From Paracoccus alcaliphilus (GTDB lineage Bacteria > Pseudomonadota > Alphaproteobacteria > Rhodobacterales > Rhodobacteraceae), in contig NZ_CP067126.1 in NCBI RefSeq assembly GCF_028553725.1, forward strand, positions 338,634 to 402,633: 64,000 nucleotides of DNA, in the 5' to 3' direction. This document shows positions 24,701-33,807 of the stretch, piece by piece. Position 1 is the stretch's first letter. Each line of letters begins with the position of its first letter. The position numbers and the translations under genes were made by a program. The notes under the pieces were generated by a model. That model saw only the letters and a list, made by a program, of their open reading frames with translations, was not told the origin of the DNA and did no database searches.

Positions 24701-26311
24701 TTATTCGGCGGCGAACTGGTTCATGGTGTTCGCGTGTCCGCCCGCTTTCAGCGCGCGCTCGCCCGCGACCATTTCCTTGAACGTGTCGCCAAGGTCCGAG
24801 CCGACTTCGTGCTGGTGCCGGACCGCGCTGATGCCGCGACGGATTTCCTCGCGCTGCACGGTCTTGACATAAGCCAGCATCTTCTGCTCGCCGAAATAGC
24901 CGTGCGACAGCTCATCCACCGATTTCGCGGTCAGGTGGAAGGTCGGCAGGGTGATCAGGTTGTGGAACACGCCCGCCCGCGCCGAGATGTCAGTCTGGAA
25001 GCGTTGCAGACGCGTGTCGGCCTCGTGGCCCAGATCGGTGTCGTCGTAATCGGCCTTCATCAGCTCAACGCCGTCGGGATAGTCGGCCTCGTTGATCCGG
25101 CCTTCCTTGATCCACTGCGCGCGGACCTGTTTGCGCAGGTTCAGCGTCCAGTTGAAGCTGGGCGAGTTGTTATAGGTCAGCTTGGCATCCGGCACTTCCT
25201 TGCGGATCTCGGCGACCATTCCGGCGATTTCGTCGACATTGGGCGTGTCGGTCTCGATCCACAGCAGGTCCGCGCCGCCGTCGCGCAGGCTGGCGATGCA
25301 GTCCTCGATCACGCGGGCGCGGCCGGTACCTTCGCGGAACGGAAACAGCCCGTTGGGCAGGCGGGCAGGCTTGACGAATTCGCCACCCTGCCAGATGGCC
25401 AGCTCGCCCTCACGGATCGGATTGGCGTCAGAGATCGGCGCGGTTTTCAGCCATTTGAGATACTCGGCGGCATGATCGCCGGGGCGCTGGCTGACCGGCA
25501 CCTTCTGGGTCAGACCGGCGCCAAGACTGTCGGTGCGCGCCACGATCACGCCGTCATCGACACCCAGCTCCTCGAAGGCCAGACGGCAGGCGCGCAGCTT
25601 TTCGATGAAATCCTCGCGCGGGACGGTGACCTTGCCGTCCTGATGGCCGCATTGCTTGGCGTCGGACACCTGGTTCTCGATCTGCAGCGCGCAGGCGCCG
25701 GCCTTGATCAGTTCCTTGGCCAGCAGATAGGTGGCATGTTCGTTGCCAAAGCCCGCGTCGATATCGGCGATGATCGGCACGACATGGGATTCGAAACCGT
25801 CGATCGCCGCGATGGCACGCTGGCGTTCCGCATCCGTACCGGCCTCTTTCAGCGCCTTGAACAGGTCGTTCAGCGCCACCTCGTCGGCCTGCCGCAGCGA
25901 GACATAGATCTCGTTGATCAGATCGGCCACGGCGGTCTTTTCGTGCATCGACTGGTCGGGCAGATGACCCCAGCGGTTGCGCAGGCCGGCAACCATCCAG
26001 CCCGACAGATAGACATAGGTGCCCCTGGCCGTGCCGCGCAGGCGCTTGACCGATTTGATCATCTGCTGGGCGTGAAAGCCCGACCAGCAGCCAAGGCTTT
26101 GCGTGAATTTCGAGGTATCGGCATCATAGGCGGCCATGTCGGCGCGCATCACCGTTGCCATGTCGCGGGCGATGTCCAGATGCGTGTCATAGGTGCTTTG
26201 CAACCGCAGTTGCACGATGTCATCGACCGTAACGCCACCCGGCGTATTCCCGGAGGGGTAGCGCGACAGGAGCTCGGCACGGATTTCCGAAAAAGTCTTT
26301 CGGTTCTTCAT
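24701..26311 (-). CDS. aceA: Isocitrate lyase
   Basis: 536 aa from ATG 26311 (AAGGAAACAAT upstream). Splits isocitrate into glyoxylate and succinate, the first step of the glyoxylate shunt. The catalytic cysteine lies in the conserved QIENQVSDAKQCGHQDGKV region (family KKCGH). Metal and substrate motifs PIIADIDAGFGN, VIVARTDSLGA and LTYNNSPSFNW are intact. Length matches the long alphaproteobacterial isocitrate lyases. It lies 129 bp after the malate synthase gene on the same strand, and a RamB-like regulator is encoded beyond malate synthase, giving a complete shunt module. Confidence 0.96.
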   Translation of the reverse strand: MKNRKTFSEIRAELLSRYPSGNTPGGVTVDDIVQLRLQSTYDTHLDIARDMATVMRADMAAYDADTSKFTQSLGCWSGFHAQQMIKSVKRLRGTARGTYVYLSGWMVAGLRNRWGHLPDQSMHEKTAVADLINEIYVSLRQADEVALNDLFKALKEAGTDAERQRAIAAIDGFESHVVPIIADIDAGFGNEHATYLLAKELIKAGACALQIENQVSDAKQCGHQDGKVTVPREDFIEKLRACRLAFEELGVDDGVIVARTDSLGAGLTQKVPVSQRPGDHAAEYLKWLKTAPISDANPIREGELAIWQGGEFVKPARLPNGLFPFREGTGRARVIEDCIASLRDGGADLLWIETDTPNVDEIAGMVAEIRKEVPDAKLTYNNSPSFNWTLNLRKQVRAQWIKEGRINEADYPDGVELMKADYDDTDLGHEADTRLQRFQTDISARAGVFHNLITLPTFHLTAKSVDELSHGYFGEQKMLAYVKTVQREEIRRGISAVRHQHEVGSDLGDTFKEMVAGERALKAGGHANTMNQFAAE

Positions 26312-26440
26312 ATTGTTTCCTTTCAACATGGTCGGTTCTGGTTTTGACGGGTTCGGATTGCGACGGGGTATTGTCCGGAGAGCAGTCCCCGGGGATCGGC
26401 CCGCCGAAGGGGGAAAGCGTGCGAATGATGTCCATGGGGT

Positions 26441-28066
26441 TCAGTCCAATGCGTTCAGGACACGACTGGCCGGGGTGGTGATGAAGTCGGGCAGCACGTC
26501 GGCCGTGACCGCCTCCTGCACGATCCGCGCGGCACTGGCGTAATGGCCGCGATGAAAACCGTTCGGGCCAAGGCGTCCGAGGATGCGGAGGATTTCCTCC
26601 TGCACCAGCTGCCCGAACCATTCGTCCGTCAGCCGGCCCTCGCCGCCATCGGCCAGCACCACCGGCGCATTGTGCCGGCGCCATTGCCACAGCTGCGCGC
26701 GGCTGATCTCGGCGGTGGCGGCATCCTCCATCAGGTTGCTGATCGGCACCGCGCCGCGGCCTTGCAGCCATTGCGCCAGATATTCGATGGCGACCGAGAT
26801 ATTGGTGCGGATACCGGCCTCGGTCACCTGACCTTGATGCGGGGCCAACAGCTTGGCGGGCTCGATCCGGTAATCCTGACGCTGGCGGCGGATCTGGTTC
26901 AGCCCCGGCATGGCCGCATCGAAGACCTCGCGCGCGACCGGCACCAGATCGGGATGGGCAACCCAGGTGCCGTCATGGCCCAGTTCGACCTCGCGCCGCT
27001 TGTCCTCGCGCACCTTCGCGAATGCGGCCTCGTTGGCGGCGGGATCGCCCTTCACCGGGATCGCGGCGGCCATGCCGCCCATCGCATGGATGCCCCGGCG
27101 GTGACACACCTTGACCAGCCGCGCAGCATAGGTCGCCAGAAAGGCGCGGTCCATCGTGACCTCTGCCCGGTCGGGCAGAACATAGGCGCCGTGATTGCGC
27201 AGCGTCTTGATATAGCTGAAGATATAATCCCACCGGCCACAGTTCAGCCCGGCGATATGGTCGCGCAGTTCCCAGATGATCTCATCCATCTCGAAAGCGG
27301 CAGGCAGGGTCTCGATCAGCACCGTGGCCTTGATCGTGCCGGGGGCGAGACCGATCTTGTCCTGCGCGAACAGGAACACCTCGTTCCAGAACTTCGCCTC
27401 GCGATGGCTTTCCAGCTTGGGCAGGTAATAGAACGGCCCGCGTCCCGAAGCAGCCAGCGCGCGGCCATTGTGAAAGATGTTCAGCCCGAAATCGAACAGC
27501 GCGGCCGAAACCGGCTGGCCGCCGATCAGCACATTCGATTCCGCCATATGCAGTCCGCGCGGGCGAACGATCAGCAACGCGGGATCGAGGCCGATGCGAT
27601 AGGACTTGCCGGTCTTCGGATCGTCATGTTGCAGCGTGCCGTCGCGGTAATCCAGCATGTTCGCATGGCCCGCGATGATATTGGCGAAACCGGGCGAGGT
27701 CGCATCCTCGAAATCGGCCATGAAGACTTTCGCGCCCGAGTTCAGCGCGTTGATCATCATCTTGCGATCCACGGGGCCGGTGATCTCGACCCGGCGATCG
27801 GCCAGCGCCTCGGGCACCGGGGCGGCTTGCCAGATGCCTTGCCGGATTTCTTTCGTCTCGGGCAGGTAATCGGGCAACTCGCCCCGGTCGATGCGCTCCT
27901 GACGGCGCTGCCGGGCGACCATCAGCGCATGAAGGCGCAGGCCGAAGCGCGCCTGAAGCGTGGCCACGAAGGTCAGTGCTTCGGTGGTCAGGACATGATC
28001 GGCGCCGGGTGCATCGCGCAGGATGACGGGCGGCGGAATGGTGATGGCAGAATGATCGAGGGGCAT
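26441..28066 (-). CDS. aceB: Malate synthase A
   Basis: 541 aa, the normal length of malate synthase A. Condenses glyoxylate with acetyl-CoA to malate. The family signature appears as LRDHIAGLNCGRWDYIFSYI; an early Arg/Asp-containing stretch KVFMADFEDATSPGF binds Mg and glyoxylate, and the catalytic region near GRGAVPISNLMEDAATAEIS is intact. The ATG at 28066 has GGAGCCCACC upstream. Divergent from the RamB-like regulator gene across a 146-bp promoter region with a palindrome, and followed by aceA. Confidence 0.95.
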   Translation of the reverse strand: MPLDHSAITIPPPVILRDAPGADHVLTTEALTFVATLQARFGLRLHALMVARQRRQERIDRGELPDYLPETKEIRQGIWQAAPVPEALADRRVEITGPVDRKMMINALNSGAKVFMADFEDATSPGFANIIAGHANMLDYRDGTLQHDDPKTGKSYRIGLDPALLIVRPRGLHMAESNVLIGGQPVSAALFDFGLNIFHNGRALAASGRGPFYYLPKLESHREAKFWNEVFLFAQDKIGLAPGTIKATVLIETLPAAFEMDEIIWELRDHIAGLNCGRWDYIFSYIKTLRNHGAYVLPDRAEVTMDRAFLATYAARLVKVCHRRGIHAMGGMAAAIPVKGDPAANEAAFAKVREDKRREVELGHDGTWVAHPDLVPVAREVFDAAMPGLNQIRRQRQDYRIEPAKLLAPHQGQVTEAGIRTNISVAIEYLAQWLQGRGAVPISNLMEDAATAEISRAQLWQWRRHNAPVVLADGGEGRLTDEWFGQLVQEEILRILGRLGPNGFHRGHYASAARIVQEAVTADVLPDFITTPASRVLNALD

Positions 28067-28182
28067 GGTGGGCTCCGGTGATTCCGTGTAATGTCAGGTT
28101 AGTAATGTTATGCCGCAGATGCAGCATATCGTTTGAACAAAGGGGTTTTATTGTCATTCATGTCAGACAACCCCGACATATA

Positions 28183-28200
28183 TTGTAATTTTTGTTACAA
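28183..28200. promoter_or_regulatory. Candidate RamB-type operator
   Basis: Perfect inverted repeat TTGTAA-6 bp-TTACAA in the region between the divergent aceB and regulator genes. It ends 12 bp before the regulator start, overlapping its probable ribosome-binding region, which suggests autoregulation. Binding by the adjacent regulator is inferred. Confidence 0.5.
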
Positions 28201-28212
28201 GAGGCGAACGGG

Positions 28213-29649
28213 ATGGCAGCGCGCACAGAGAAACTGATCATCGGCCAGCGGCTGCGGGTCTTGCGGCAATCGCTGGGGCTGACGCAGGCACAGATGGCGG
28301 CGGAACTGGGTGTCTCGGCCAGCTATATCACCCTGATCGAGGCCGATCAGCGCCCGGCCTCGGCCCGGCTGCTGATGCGGCTGGCCGAAGTCTATGACCT
28401 GAACATCACCGAGCTTGCGCCCTCGGCGGATGCGCAGCTGGCGGCGGATTTCGCCTCGGCGCTGAAGGACCCGGCGCTGGAGACAGGCAGTCTGCCGCGC
28501 GCCGAGATAGAGGCCGTGCTGCAATCGTCACCGCGAATCGCGGCGGCGTTCGTGCGGCTGCATGACCGTTACCGCGAGGCGCTGGTGATGCCGCAGGCCG
28601 ACGCCAACCCGATGACCGACCGCGACAAGGTCGAGGCGCTGGCCGAAACCACGCGCCCGGTCGAGCAGGTGCGCGCATGGTTCTATGCCCGCGGCAACCA
28701 TGTCGATCCGCTGGACCGCGCCGCCGAGGCGCTGGCCGAGGAACTGGCCCTGCACCGCAACGAACCCCATGTCGCGCTCAGCGCCCGGCTGGGCGCACAT
28801 GGCATTCATGTCCGCATCCTGCCTGCCCCGGTGATGGGCGATCAGTTGCGCCGGTTCGACCAGCACCGCAAGGAGCTCTTGCTGTCGGAACTGCTGGGTC
28901 AGTCCAGCCGGCGCTTCCAGATCGGCGTTCTGCTGGCGCGGCTGGAGGCCGAGGACATCATCGCCGCACTGGTCGCGGGCGCGGCGCTGCCCGATCCGGC
29001 AGCGGTCAGCCTGATGCGGGTCAGCCTGGCGAATTATTTCGCCGCAGCCCTGCTGATGCCCTATGGCCGCTTTCTGGCCGCCTGCGAAAGCACCCGCTAT
29101 GATGTCGAACTGCTCAGCCACCGTTTCGGCACCAGTTTCGAGCAGACCGCCCATCGCATGTCCACGCTGCAACGCCCGCAGGCGCGCGGCATCCCCTTCT
29201 TCTTCGTGCGTGTGGACCGGGCCGGGAATATCTCGAAACGTTTCAGCGCCGGGCGCTTTCCGTTTTCGCGCTTTGGCGGCACCTGTCCGCTATGGAACAT
29301 CCATTCCGCCTTCGAGACCCCCGATCAGGTCCAGACCCAGGTGATCCGAATGCCGGAAGGAGCCAGCTATTTCTCGATCGCGCGCACGGTCAGCCGGGCG
29401 GGTGGCAGCCACGGCGCCCCCTCGCAACGGCTGGCCATCGGTCTGGGCTGCGACGTGGCCTATGCGCCGCGCCTGATCTATGCCGACGGCATCGACCTCG
29501 ACCGCAGCAAGCCCGTCGATATCGGGCTGAACTGCTATCTGTGCGAGCGGCAGAACTGCCCCGCCCGTGCCCATGCCCCGATCAACCGCAAACTGGCCGT
29601 GAACGAACGCGAACGCAGCCTCGCGATCTTCCGCTTCGAGGAGGGTTAA
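28213..29649 (+). CDS. ramB: RamB/ScfR-family transcriptional regulator
   Basis: 478 aa from ATG 28213 (GAGGCGAACGGG upstream); an upstream TTG would add 7 residues. N-terminal XRE-type helix-turn-helix: QRLRVLRQSLGLTQAQMAAE then GVSASYITLIEADQRPASAR. The middle resembles the IrrE/peptidase-M78-like domain, with the catalytic HExxH absent (QHRKELLLSELLGQS). The C-terminus is the DUF2083 type with a Cys set (LNCYLCERQNCPARAH) that could bind a metal. RamB and ScfR members control acetate and short-chain acyl metabolism, which fits the divergent glyoxylate-shunt genes. Confidence 0.88.
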   Translation: MAARTEKLIIGQRLRVLRQSLGLTQAQMAAELGVSASYITLIEADQRPASARLLMRLAEVYDLNITELAPSADAQLAADFASALKDPALETGSLPRAEIEAVLQSSPRIAAAFVRLHDRYREALVMPQADANPMTDRDKVEALAETTRPVEQVRAWFYARGNHVDPLDRAAEALAEELALHRNEPHVALSARLGAHGIHVRILPAPVMGDQLRRFDQHRKELLLSELLGQSSRRFQIGVLLARLEAEDIIAALVAGAALPDPAAVSLMRVSLANYFAAALLMPYGRFLAACESTRYDVELLSHRFGTSFEQTAHRMSTLQRPQARGIPFFFVRVDRAGNISKRFSAGRFPFSRFGGTCPLWNIHSAFETPDQVQTQVIRMPEGASYFSIARTVSRAGGSHGAPSQRLAIGLGCDVAYAPRLIYADGIDLDRSKPVDIGLNCYLCERQNCPARAHAPINRKLAVNERERSLAIFRFEEG

Positions 29650-30251
29650 TGGCCCGGCGTGTCCGCATCCTCGGACTGGTTGGACTCGCGGTCGAAGGCT
29701 GCGCGCCAGCGTAACAGCAGGTCCGACGCGCCGTCGCGGCGTTCGGCCTGCCGCAGCGCCACGCGCAGGGCCGCACGACCGAAGCGGTCGGTGGGTGGGT
29801 CGATCCGGTCGGGCGGATCGCCCGCCGCCAGCATATACCAGATTTCGGCTTTCAGATTGTGGCGGGCCGGGTCACCCCACGCCACCAGCATGTGCTGAAA
29901 TGCATCGAAGGCCGCCCGGTCGAAATCGCGATCCGCGCCAAGACTGTCCATGATCGGGCTTTCCGGATGCAATCCTGCCACCGGAACCAGCCCCTCAGGG
30001 ATCGGCGTATTGGCCGAATGGCTGCGTCGAGCACGCAAAAGCTGCGGCAGAACGTGGGTATGCGGCCCGACGGGCGAAACCCCGCCGGTATCCGGCCCGC
30101 CGATCTTCTGGAACACCTCGACCCGCCCGATGCGGGTCAGCGCGACGCGGTGCGGATGCGTCTTGAGGATCGCGGGCATGGCGCGGCTATCGTGATCCGT
30201 CACCGGTTTTCCGGCCTCGGCCCGCAACAATGCGATCAGATCGGGGCGGCG
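29646..30251 (-). pseudogene. Conserved hypothetical protein, 5'-truncated by IS5 copy B
   Basis: About 200 codons remain. The reading frame stays open right up to the IS end (QQRRPDLIALLRAEAGKPVT), so the true N-terminus is lost; a TTG at 30230 is the first possible start. The remaining protein has a conserved-looking core (MPAILKTHPHRVALTRIGRV, VSPVGPHTHVLPQLL) and ends with a short Trp-containing helix. I recall similar proteins under a DUF69xx label (possibly DUF6925), but I am not certain. Its 3' end overlaps the end of the convergent RamB-like gene by 4 bp. Function unknown. Confidence 0.55.
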
Positions 30252-31297
30252 TTGTTGCAGAACTGATCATCATCCGGGATTCACGGCGTGAATCTGGTGG
30301 GTTAAGAGCCTGCCATGAGCAAGCCCGAACCTGCCCGCTACGGTACGACCAACTGGCAATCCTATAACGACGCGCTGAAGCGGCGCGGATCTCTGCTCGT
30401 CTGGCTGGACCGGGACATGGACTGGCCTGCGCCGAAGGCAGGCAAGCCCGGACGTCCGCCGGTCTTCTCCGACGCCACCATCCAGTTCTGCCTGATGATG
30501 AAGGTGCTCTTCGGCCTGCCGCTTCGGCAAACGACCGGACTGGTCGCCAGCATCCTTGAGATGGCTGGTCTGGACTGGCCGGTCCCGGACTTCTCCACGC
30601 TCAGCCGCCGCCAGAAGACAATCACGGTCCAGCTTTCGTCGCGCCGGGCTCCGGGCGCTCTGAACCTGCGGGTGGATAGCACCGGGATCAAGTTCCTGGG
30701 TGACGGAGAGTGGCTGGCGAGGAAGCATGGCACCCACCGCCGGCGCCAGTACCGCAAGGTCCATCTGGCGATGGACACGGCGACCGGCGACATCCGGGCG
30801 GTGGAATTCACCTCCAGCCGTGAGGGCGACAGCCCCGTTCTCCCTGATCTTCTGGACCAGATCCCGGAAGACGAGGAAATCGGCACCGTTACCGGTGATG
30901 GCGCCGAAGGCACCCGCCGTTGCCATTCGGCGATCCTCGCGCGCGGTGGCACAGGGATCATTCCCATCCGCAGAAATGGCCGCCTCTGGAAAGAAGATTG
31001 CCCCGCTGCCCTGGCCCGCAACGACATCCTGAGGGCAACCCGGCGTCTCGGCCGGACGATTTGGAAAAGATGGTCCGGCGACCAAGTCCGCAGCCGGGTC
31101 GAGGCCCGGATGAGGAACCTGAAATCCTTCGGCGAGCGGATCGCCTCGAGGGACCCCGACCGTCAGACAGCCGAGATCCACATCCGCGTGGCCCTGATGA
31201 ACCGCTTCAATGCCCTCGGCACCGCCCAGATCGAACGCGTGGCATGAACTCAGCCGGGAAAAGCGGCATTATGTCCTGAAAACGACTTCTGCAACAA
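30252..31297 (+). mobile_element. IS5-family insertion sequence, copy B (complete)
   Basis: About 1.05 kb with ends TGTTGCAGAA and TTCTGCAACA and one intact transposase. It lies between two truncated genes (a hypothetical protein and IS66 tnpA). From about 30660 to the end I can see only about four base differences from copy A, while the first 350 bp differ frequently. It is in the opposite orientation to copy A. Confidence 0.8.
30315..31247 (+). CDS. IS5-family transposase (copy B)
   Basis: 310 aa, complete. Same architecture as copy A: N-terminal region MSKPEPARYGTTNWQSYNDA, catalytic Asp in RVDSTGIKFLGDGEW, second Asp in VTGDGAEGTRRCHSA and Glu in SRVEARMRNLKSFGER. The C-terminal ~200 residues are essentially identical to copy A, while the N-terminal 110 residues differ, so the gene is a mosaic relative to its partner. 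Confidence 0.9.
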   Translation: MSKPEPARYGTTNWQSYNDALKRRGSLLVWLDRDMDWPAPKAGKPGRPPVFSDATIQFCLMMKVLFGLPLRQTTGLVASILEMAGLDWPVPDFSTLSRRQKTITVQLSSRRAPGALNLRVDSTGIKFLGDGEWLARKHGTHRRRQYRKVHLAMDTATGDIRAVEFTSSREGDSPVLPDLLDQIPEDEEIGTVTGDGAEGTRRCHSAILARGGTGIIPIRRNGRLWKEDCPAALARNDILRATRRLGRTIWKRWSGDQVRSRVEARMRNLKSFGERIASRDPDRQTAEIHIRVALMNRFNALGTAQIERVA

Positions 31298-31730
31298 TGT
31301 CGCCGGAAGGGGAAATCAATGCCGAGGCCCTCACGGCACGCAGGATCTCGGTAAGATGAGCGGCGGGATAACCAGGCGGTATCGCAATATCCGCATCCCC
31401 GAGACGGACCCGGCAGGATGCTGCATCATCCGCCACGGGTGGGTTGGATCTGGCGCTGCGTCCAGGTTTCGCCGATGTTGGCGGCAGGACCTCGAAAAAC
31501 GTGGGTTCGGCATCGCCGGGTCTGGCGTTCTTGACCCATACCGCCACCAGGGACTGGTGCGCGCCGATTTCTTCGGCGATCTCGCGGACGCTGGCACCGG
31601 CCTCGATCCGTTCGACTGCCATGGCGCGGAGCGCCTCGGGCCATTTGCGACGCCCGTTGGGCATGGTCGGGACGGCAAAGCCCCAGACCGTTTCAACTTC
31701 TTCCGGAACCTCTCCGTCCAGCATTGTCAC
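31298..31730 (-). pseudogene. IS66-family tnpA, 3' end cut by IS5 copy B
   Basis: Protein begins MTMLDGEVPEEVETVWGFAV and carries the helix-turn-helix RRKWPEALRAMAVERIEAGA and SVREIAEEIGAHQSLVAVWV, typical of IS66 TnpA (OrfA). The conserved C-terminal HLTEILRAVRAS is present, then the frame reads into the IS5 end and stops at 31269. The tnpB and tnpC genes of IS66 are absent. Inactive remnant. Confidence 0.75.
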
Positions 31731-31799
31731 CTCCTTTGATCAGATGACGCCAGTATCGCTAAGTCATTGATTTATAGAAACATGGGGTCTTTTCACCGC

Positions 31800-32180
31800 T
31801 TACGGTCCTCGGTCATGCGCGGCCTGCCATAGCTGCCCGGGCTCAGCCGATGCTGGTCGCGAATATGCGTCAGGATCATCGCGCGCCACACTTGCCGGTC
31901 CAAGGTTTGAGCTTTCGCGACAAAAAATCGTTGCCCACGGCCAGCTCTCCGATCCTGGCGTGCAGCGACCACACCGTGTCCTCATCGACCTCGGCCTTCT
32001 TCTTCCCGCCGCGATCAAAGATGTCCGTCACCCCTTCGAGCAGCGCCTTCTCCACTAGTGGATCATTGTCGGATGCAAGCCGTATTCTGCGGCCAGCTCC
32101 GACACGGTGCGCTCGCCTTTCACGGCTTCCAGCGCCACACAAGCCTTGAAGCCCGCGTCAAGGTTCCTGCGTTTCGACAT
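31800..32180 (-). mobile_element. Decayed IS3-family element
   Basis: An orfA start at 32180 gives MSKRRNLDAGFKACVALEAV and SELAAEYGLHPTMIH, a typical IS3 helix-turn-helix, then stops. After a frameshift the orfA tail continues as KALLEGVTDIFDRGGKKK and ends in LSRKLKPW. A little orfB sequence (GSYGRPRM-like, near 31820) follows. The rest is missing. Confidence 0.65.
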
Positions 32181-32324
32181 GTTCTGATCTCCTCGTTCTG
32201 GGAGATCAGCAACCGTCGTAGGGTGCTGGGAGGCAGCGTCCGTCAAGCTGGTGTAAATTCTCGGATAGCCATTCTGGATCATCGGTTAGCCGTTGCAATA
32301 AGCCCGTCGACCCTCACAGCATTC

Positions 32325-32462
32325 CTAGAGGCCAGCGCCAATCCTGCCCTCGACATCATGCTCCATCAGCGTCTGAAGCACAGCCTCGGTCACGGCGCGC
32401 AGAAAATCTCCCTCGTCATGCTGTTGCAGCAGCTCGATCACGGGCATGTTGGCCTTGGTCAT
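32325..32462 (-). pseudogene. IS256-family transposase N-terminal fragment
   Basis: 45 codons: MTKANMPVIELLQQHDEGDF, RAVTEAVLQTLMEHDVEGRI and GAGL, then TAG at 32327-32325. This is the standard N-terminus of Mutator-type (IS256) transposases, which normally continues with YER and RNGYR motifs. Everything after is lost. Confidence 0.65.
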
Positions 32463-32641
32463 CGGGGTTCTCTTCGGTCAGTGGTTAAAGCTGGTAACTC
32501 CACCATAAACCGACGCCCTCGACGGCCACCCCGGTTACAACACCTCCGCGGCGCAACTTTCAACCACGTCCTTGGATGCTACCGGCTGAGAAAGGCGAAG
32601 GTCATGCAATCCATTGAAGTTACATGAATTTAAAAAGATAA

Positions 32642-32726
32642 TGGTGCCCGGCAAGGGACTTGAACCCCCACGCCTTTCGGCGGCAGGACCTAAACCTGCT
32701 GCGTCTACCAGTTCCGCCAGCCGGGC
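32642..32726 (-). tRNA. tRNA-Leu (UAG)
   Basis: 85-nt cloverleaf on the minus strand with acceptor GCCCGGC/GCCGGGC, D-arm GGCGGAACTGGTAGACGC, anticodon loop TTTAGGT (anticodon UAG), a long variable arm (GCCGAAAGGCG) typical of class II Leu, T-arm GGGTTCAAGTCCC, and an encoded CCA end. Long variable arm and anticodon agree on leucine. IS fragments lie on both sides. Confidence 0.95.
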
Positions 32727-33079
32727 AACAGCTTGGGTGTTTCTATAAAGCCATATCCTGGTGATGCCAAGGCCGCAGTTGAGGAGGCATCGATATGACC
32801 TACCAGGATCAGGGGCGACAGCCTACGACGAGCGACACCGGCAACGCGTGCTGTCGAACCTTCAACGGCGCGCCAAGGCTCTCGGCTTTACACTGGCACC
32901 TTTCCCTAAGGAAGAGGCTGCTTCTTAGAAAGCGGCTGAGGACATGAGCAGGTCGGACCGCCGCGCTGTATCCGGCCAATCCGCCGCATTGCTCAATAGC
33001 TGACAGGAACATTTCGACAGCCTGCTTGTTTCTGGCCCGTTCCGACATGGGGTCGGGGCACATTTGATGGGAGGCCGAA
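32727..33079. other. Intergenic stretch with little content
   Basis: Upstream of the tRNA gene and of the acidic secreted protein. Apart from a short transposase-like tail (listed separately) I see no gene. It should contain the tRNA promoter, but I cannot place it. Confidence 0.5.
32812..32928 (+). pseudogene. Possible transposase C-terminal fragment
   Basis: A short frame reads AYDERHRQRVLSNLQRRAKA, then LGFTLAPFPKEEAAS and stops at 32928. The Tyr-Arg-Arg helix followed by a short tail resembles the C-terminus of several transposase families, but it is too short to assign. No start. Confidence 0.3.
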
Positions 33080-33544
33080 ATGAAGACCGGTACGAAACTG
33101 ATGGCGGCGGGTGCGATCTGGGCGCTGACGGCAGGTCTTGCCAGTGCCGATTGCGCGGCGGATCTGGCGGCGCTGGAAAATCAGGCGGATGGCGAAACCG
33201 AAGGAATCGCCAAGGACGGTTCGCTGGCACCGCTGGAGGACGGCGGCGCGGTGAATGACGGCTCTGAAGCGGCGGCGTCCGACGAGGAGGCTGGTGAGGG
33301 CGTTGCCCGCGACGGCACCCCTGCCGAATTCCAGGAAGGCGGCAATGACGAGCAGACCGGTGCGGATCTGGCGATGTCGGGCGACGATGCCCAGGCGCAG
33401 CAGGAAGGCGCACCGACAGCAGTCGAGCAGGCCGGGGATGCGTCCGGCGATCGTGACGCCGCGATCGAGCGGGCGCGGGCGGCTCTGGCTGCCGGTGATG
33501 AAGAAGCCTGCCGCGAAGCACTGGACGAAGCGGCGGCCCTGTGA
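33080..33544 (+). CDS. Secreted acidic repeat-like protein of unknown function
   Basis: 154 aa with a good ribosome site (GGGAGGCCGAA). Signal peptide MKTGTKLMAAGAIWALTAGL with cleavage after ASA, giving a mature start DCAADLAAL. The mature protein is very rich in Asp, Glu, Gly and Ala. Related units recur: IAKDGSLAPLEDGG, VARDGTPAEFQEGG, and a Cys at each end (DCAAD, EEACREALDEA). The C-terminal helix resembles a tetratricopeptide-like or anti-parallel helix. No family recognised. It precedes the GT2 operon by 263 bp on the same strand; a functional link is only positional. Confidence 0.75.
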   Translation: MKTGTKLMAAGAIWALTAGLASADCAADLAALENQADGETEGIAKDGSLAPLEDGGAVNDGSEAAASDEEAGEGVARDGTPAEFQEGGNDEQTGADLAMSGDDAQAQQEGAPTAVEQAGDASGDRDAAIERARAALAAGDEEACREALDEAAAL

Positions 33545-33807
33545 CCATCGCCCAGGGTGCGGCACCGATTCCCGCCTGACGGTAAGCTATGCCGCGCCGC
33601 CCGCCATGGTGGAACAGGCACCAGAAGCCCGGAAGCGCAACAAGCGTAAAGATGAAAGGACACCTCGGCTGCGGCAGGGTCGGGCGGGCTTCGTCACCGC
33701 CGTTGTCAACGTGCTGCGACTGCATCGGTCGGCTGGCTGCTGTTTGTTAGCGGAACGAAAGATCCGGGGCCATCGTTCACTATGGGTAAATGATGGCGGA
33801 GGTTCTT

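Larger units (their letters stand above)
31731..32641. other. Stretch of transposase debris before tRNA-Leu
   Basis: No intact gene. Apart from the IS3 and IS256 fragments listed separately, the stretch shows no recognisable coding sequence. A plus-strand frame of 189 codons at 32058-32627 is antisense to those fragments and was not called. Confidence 0.6.
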
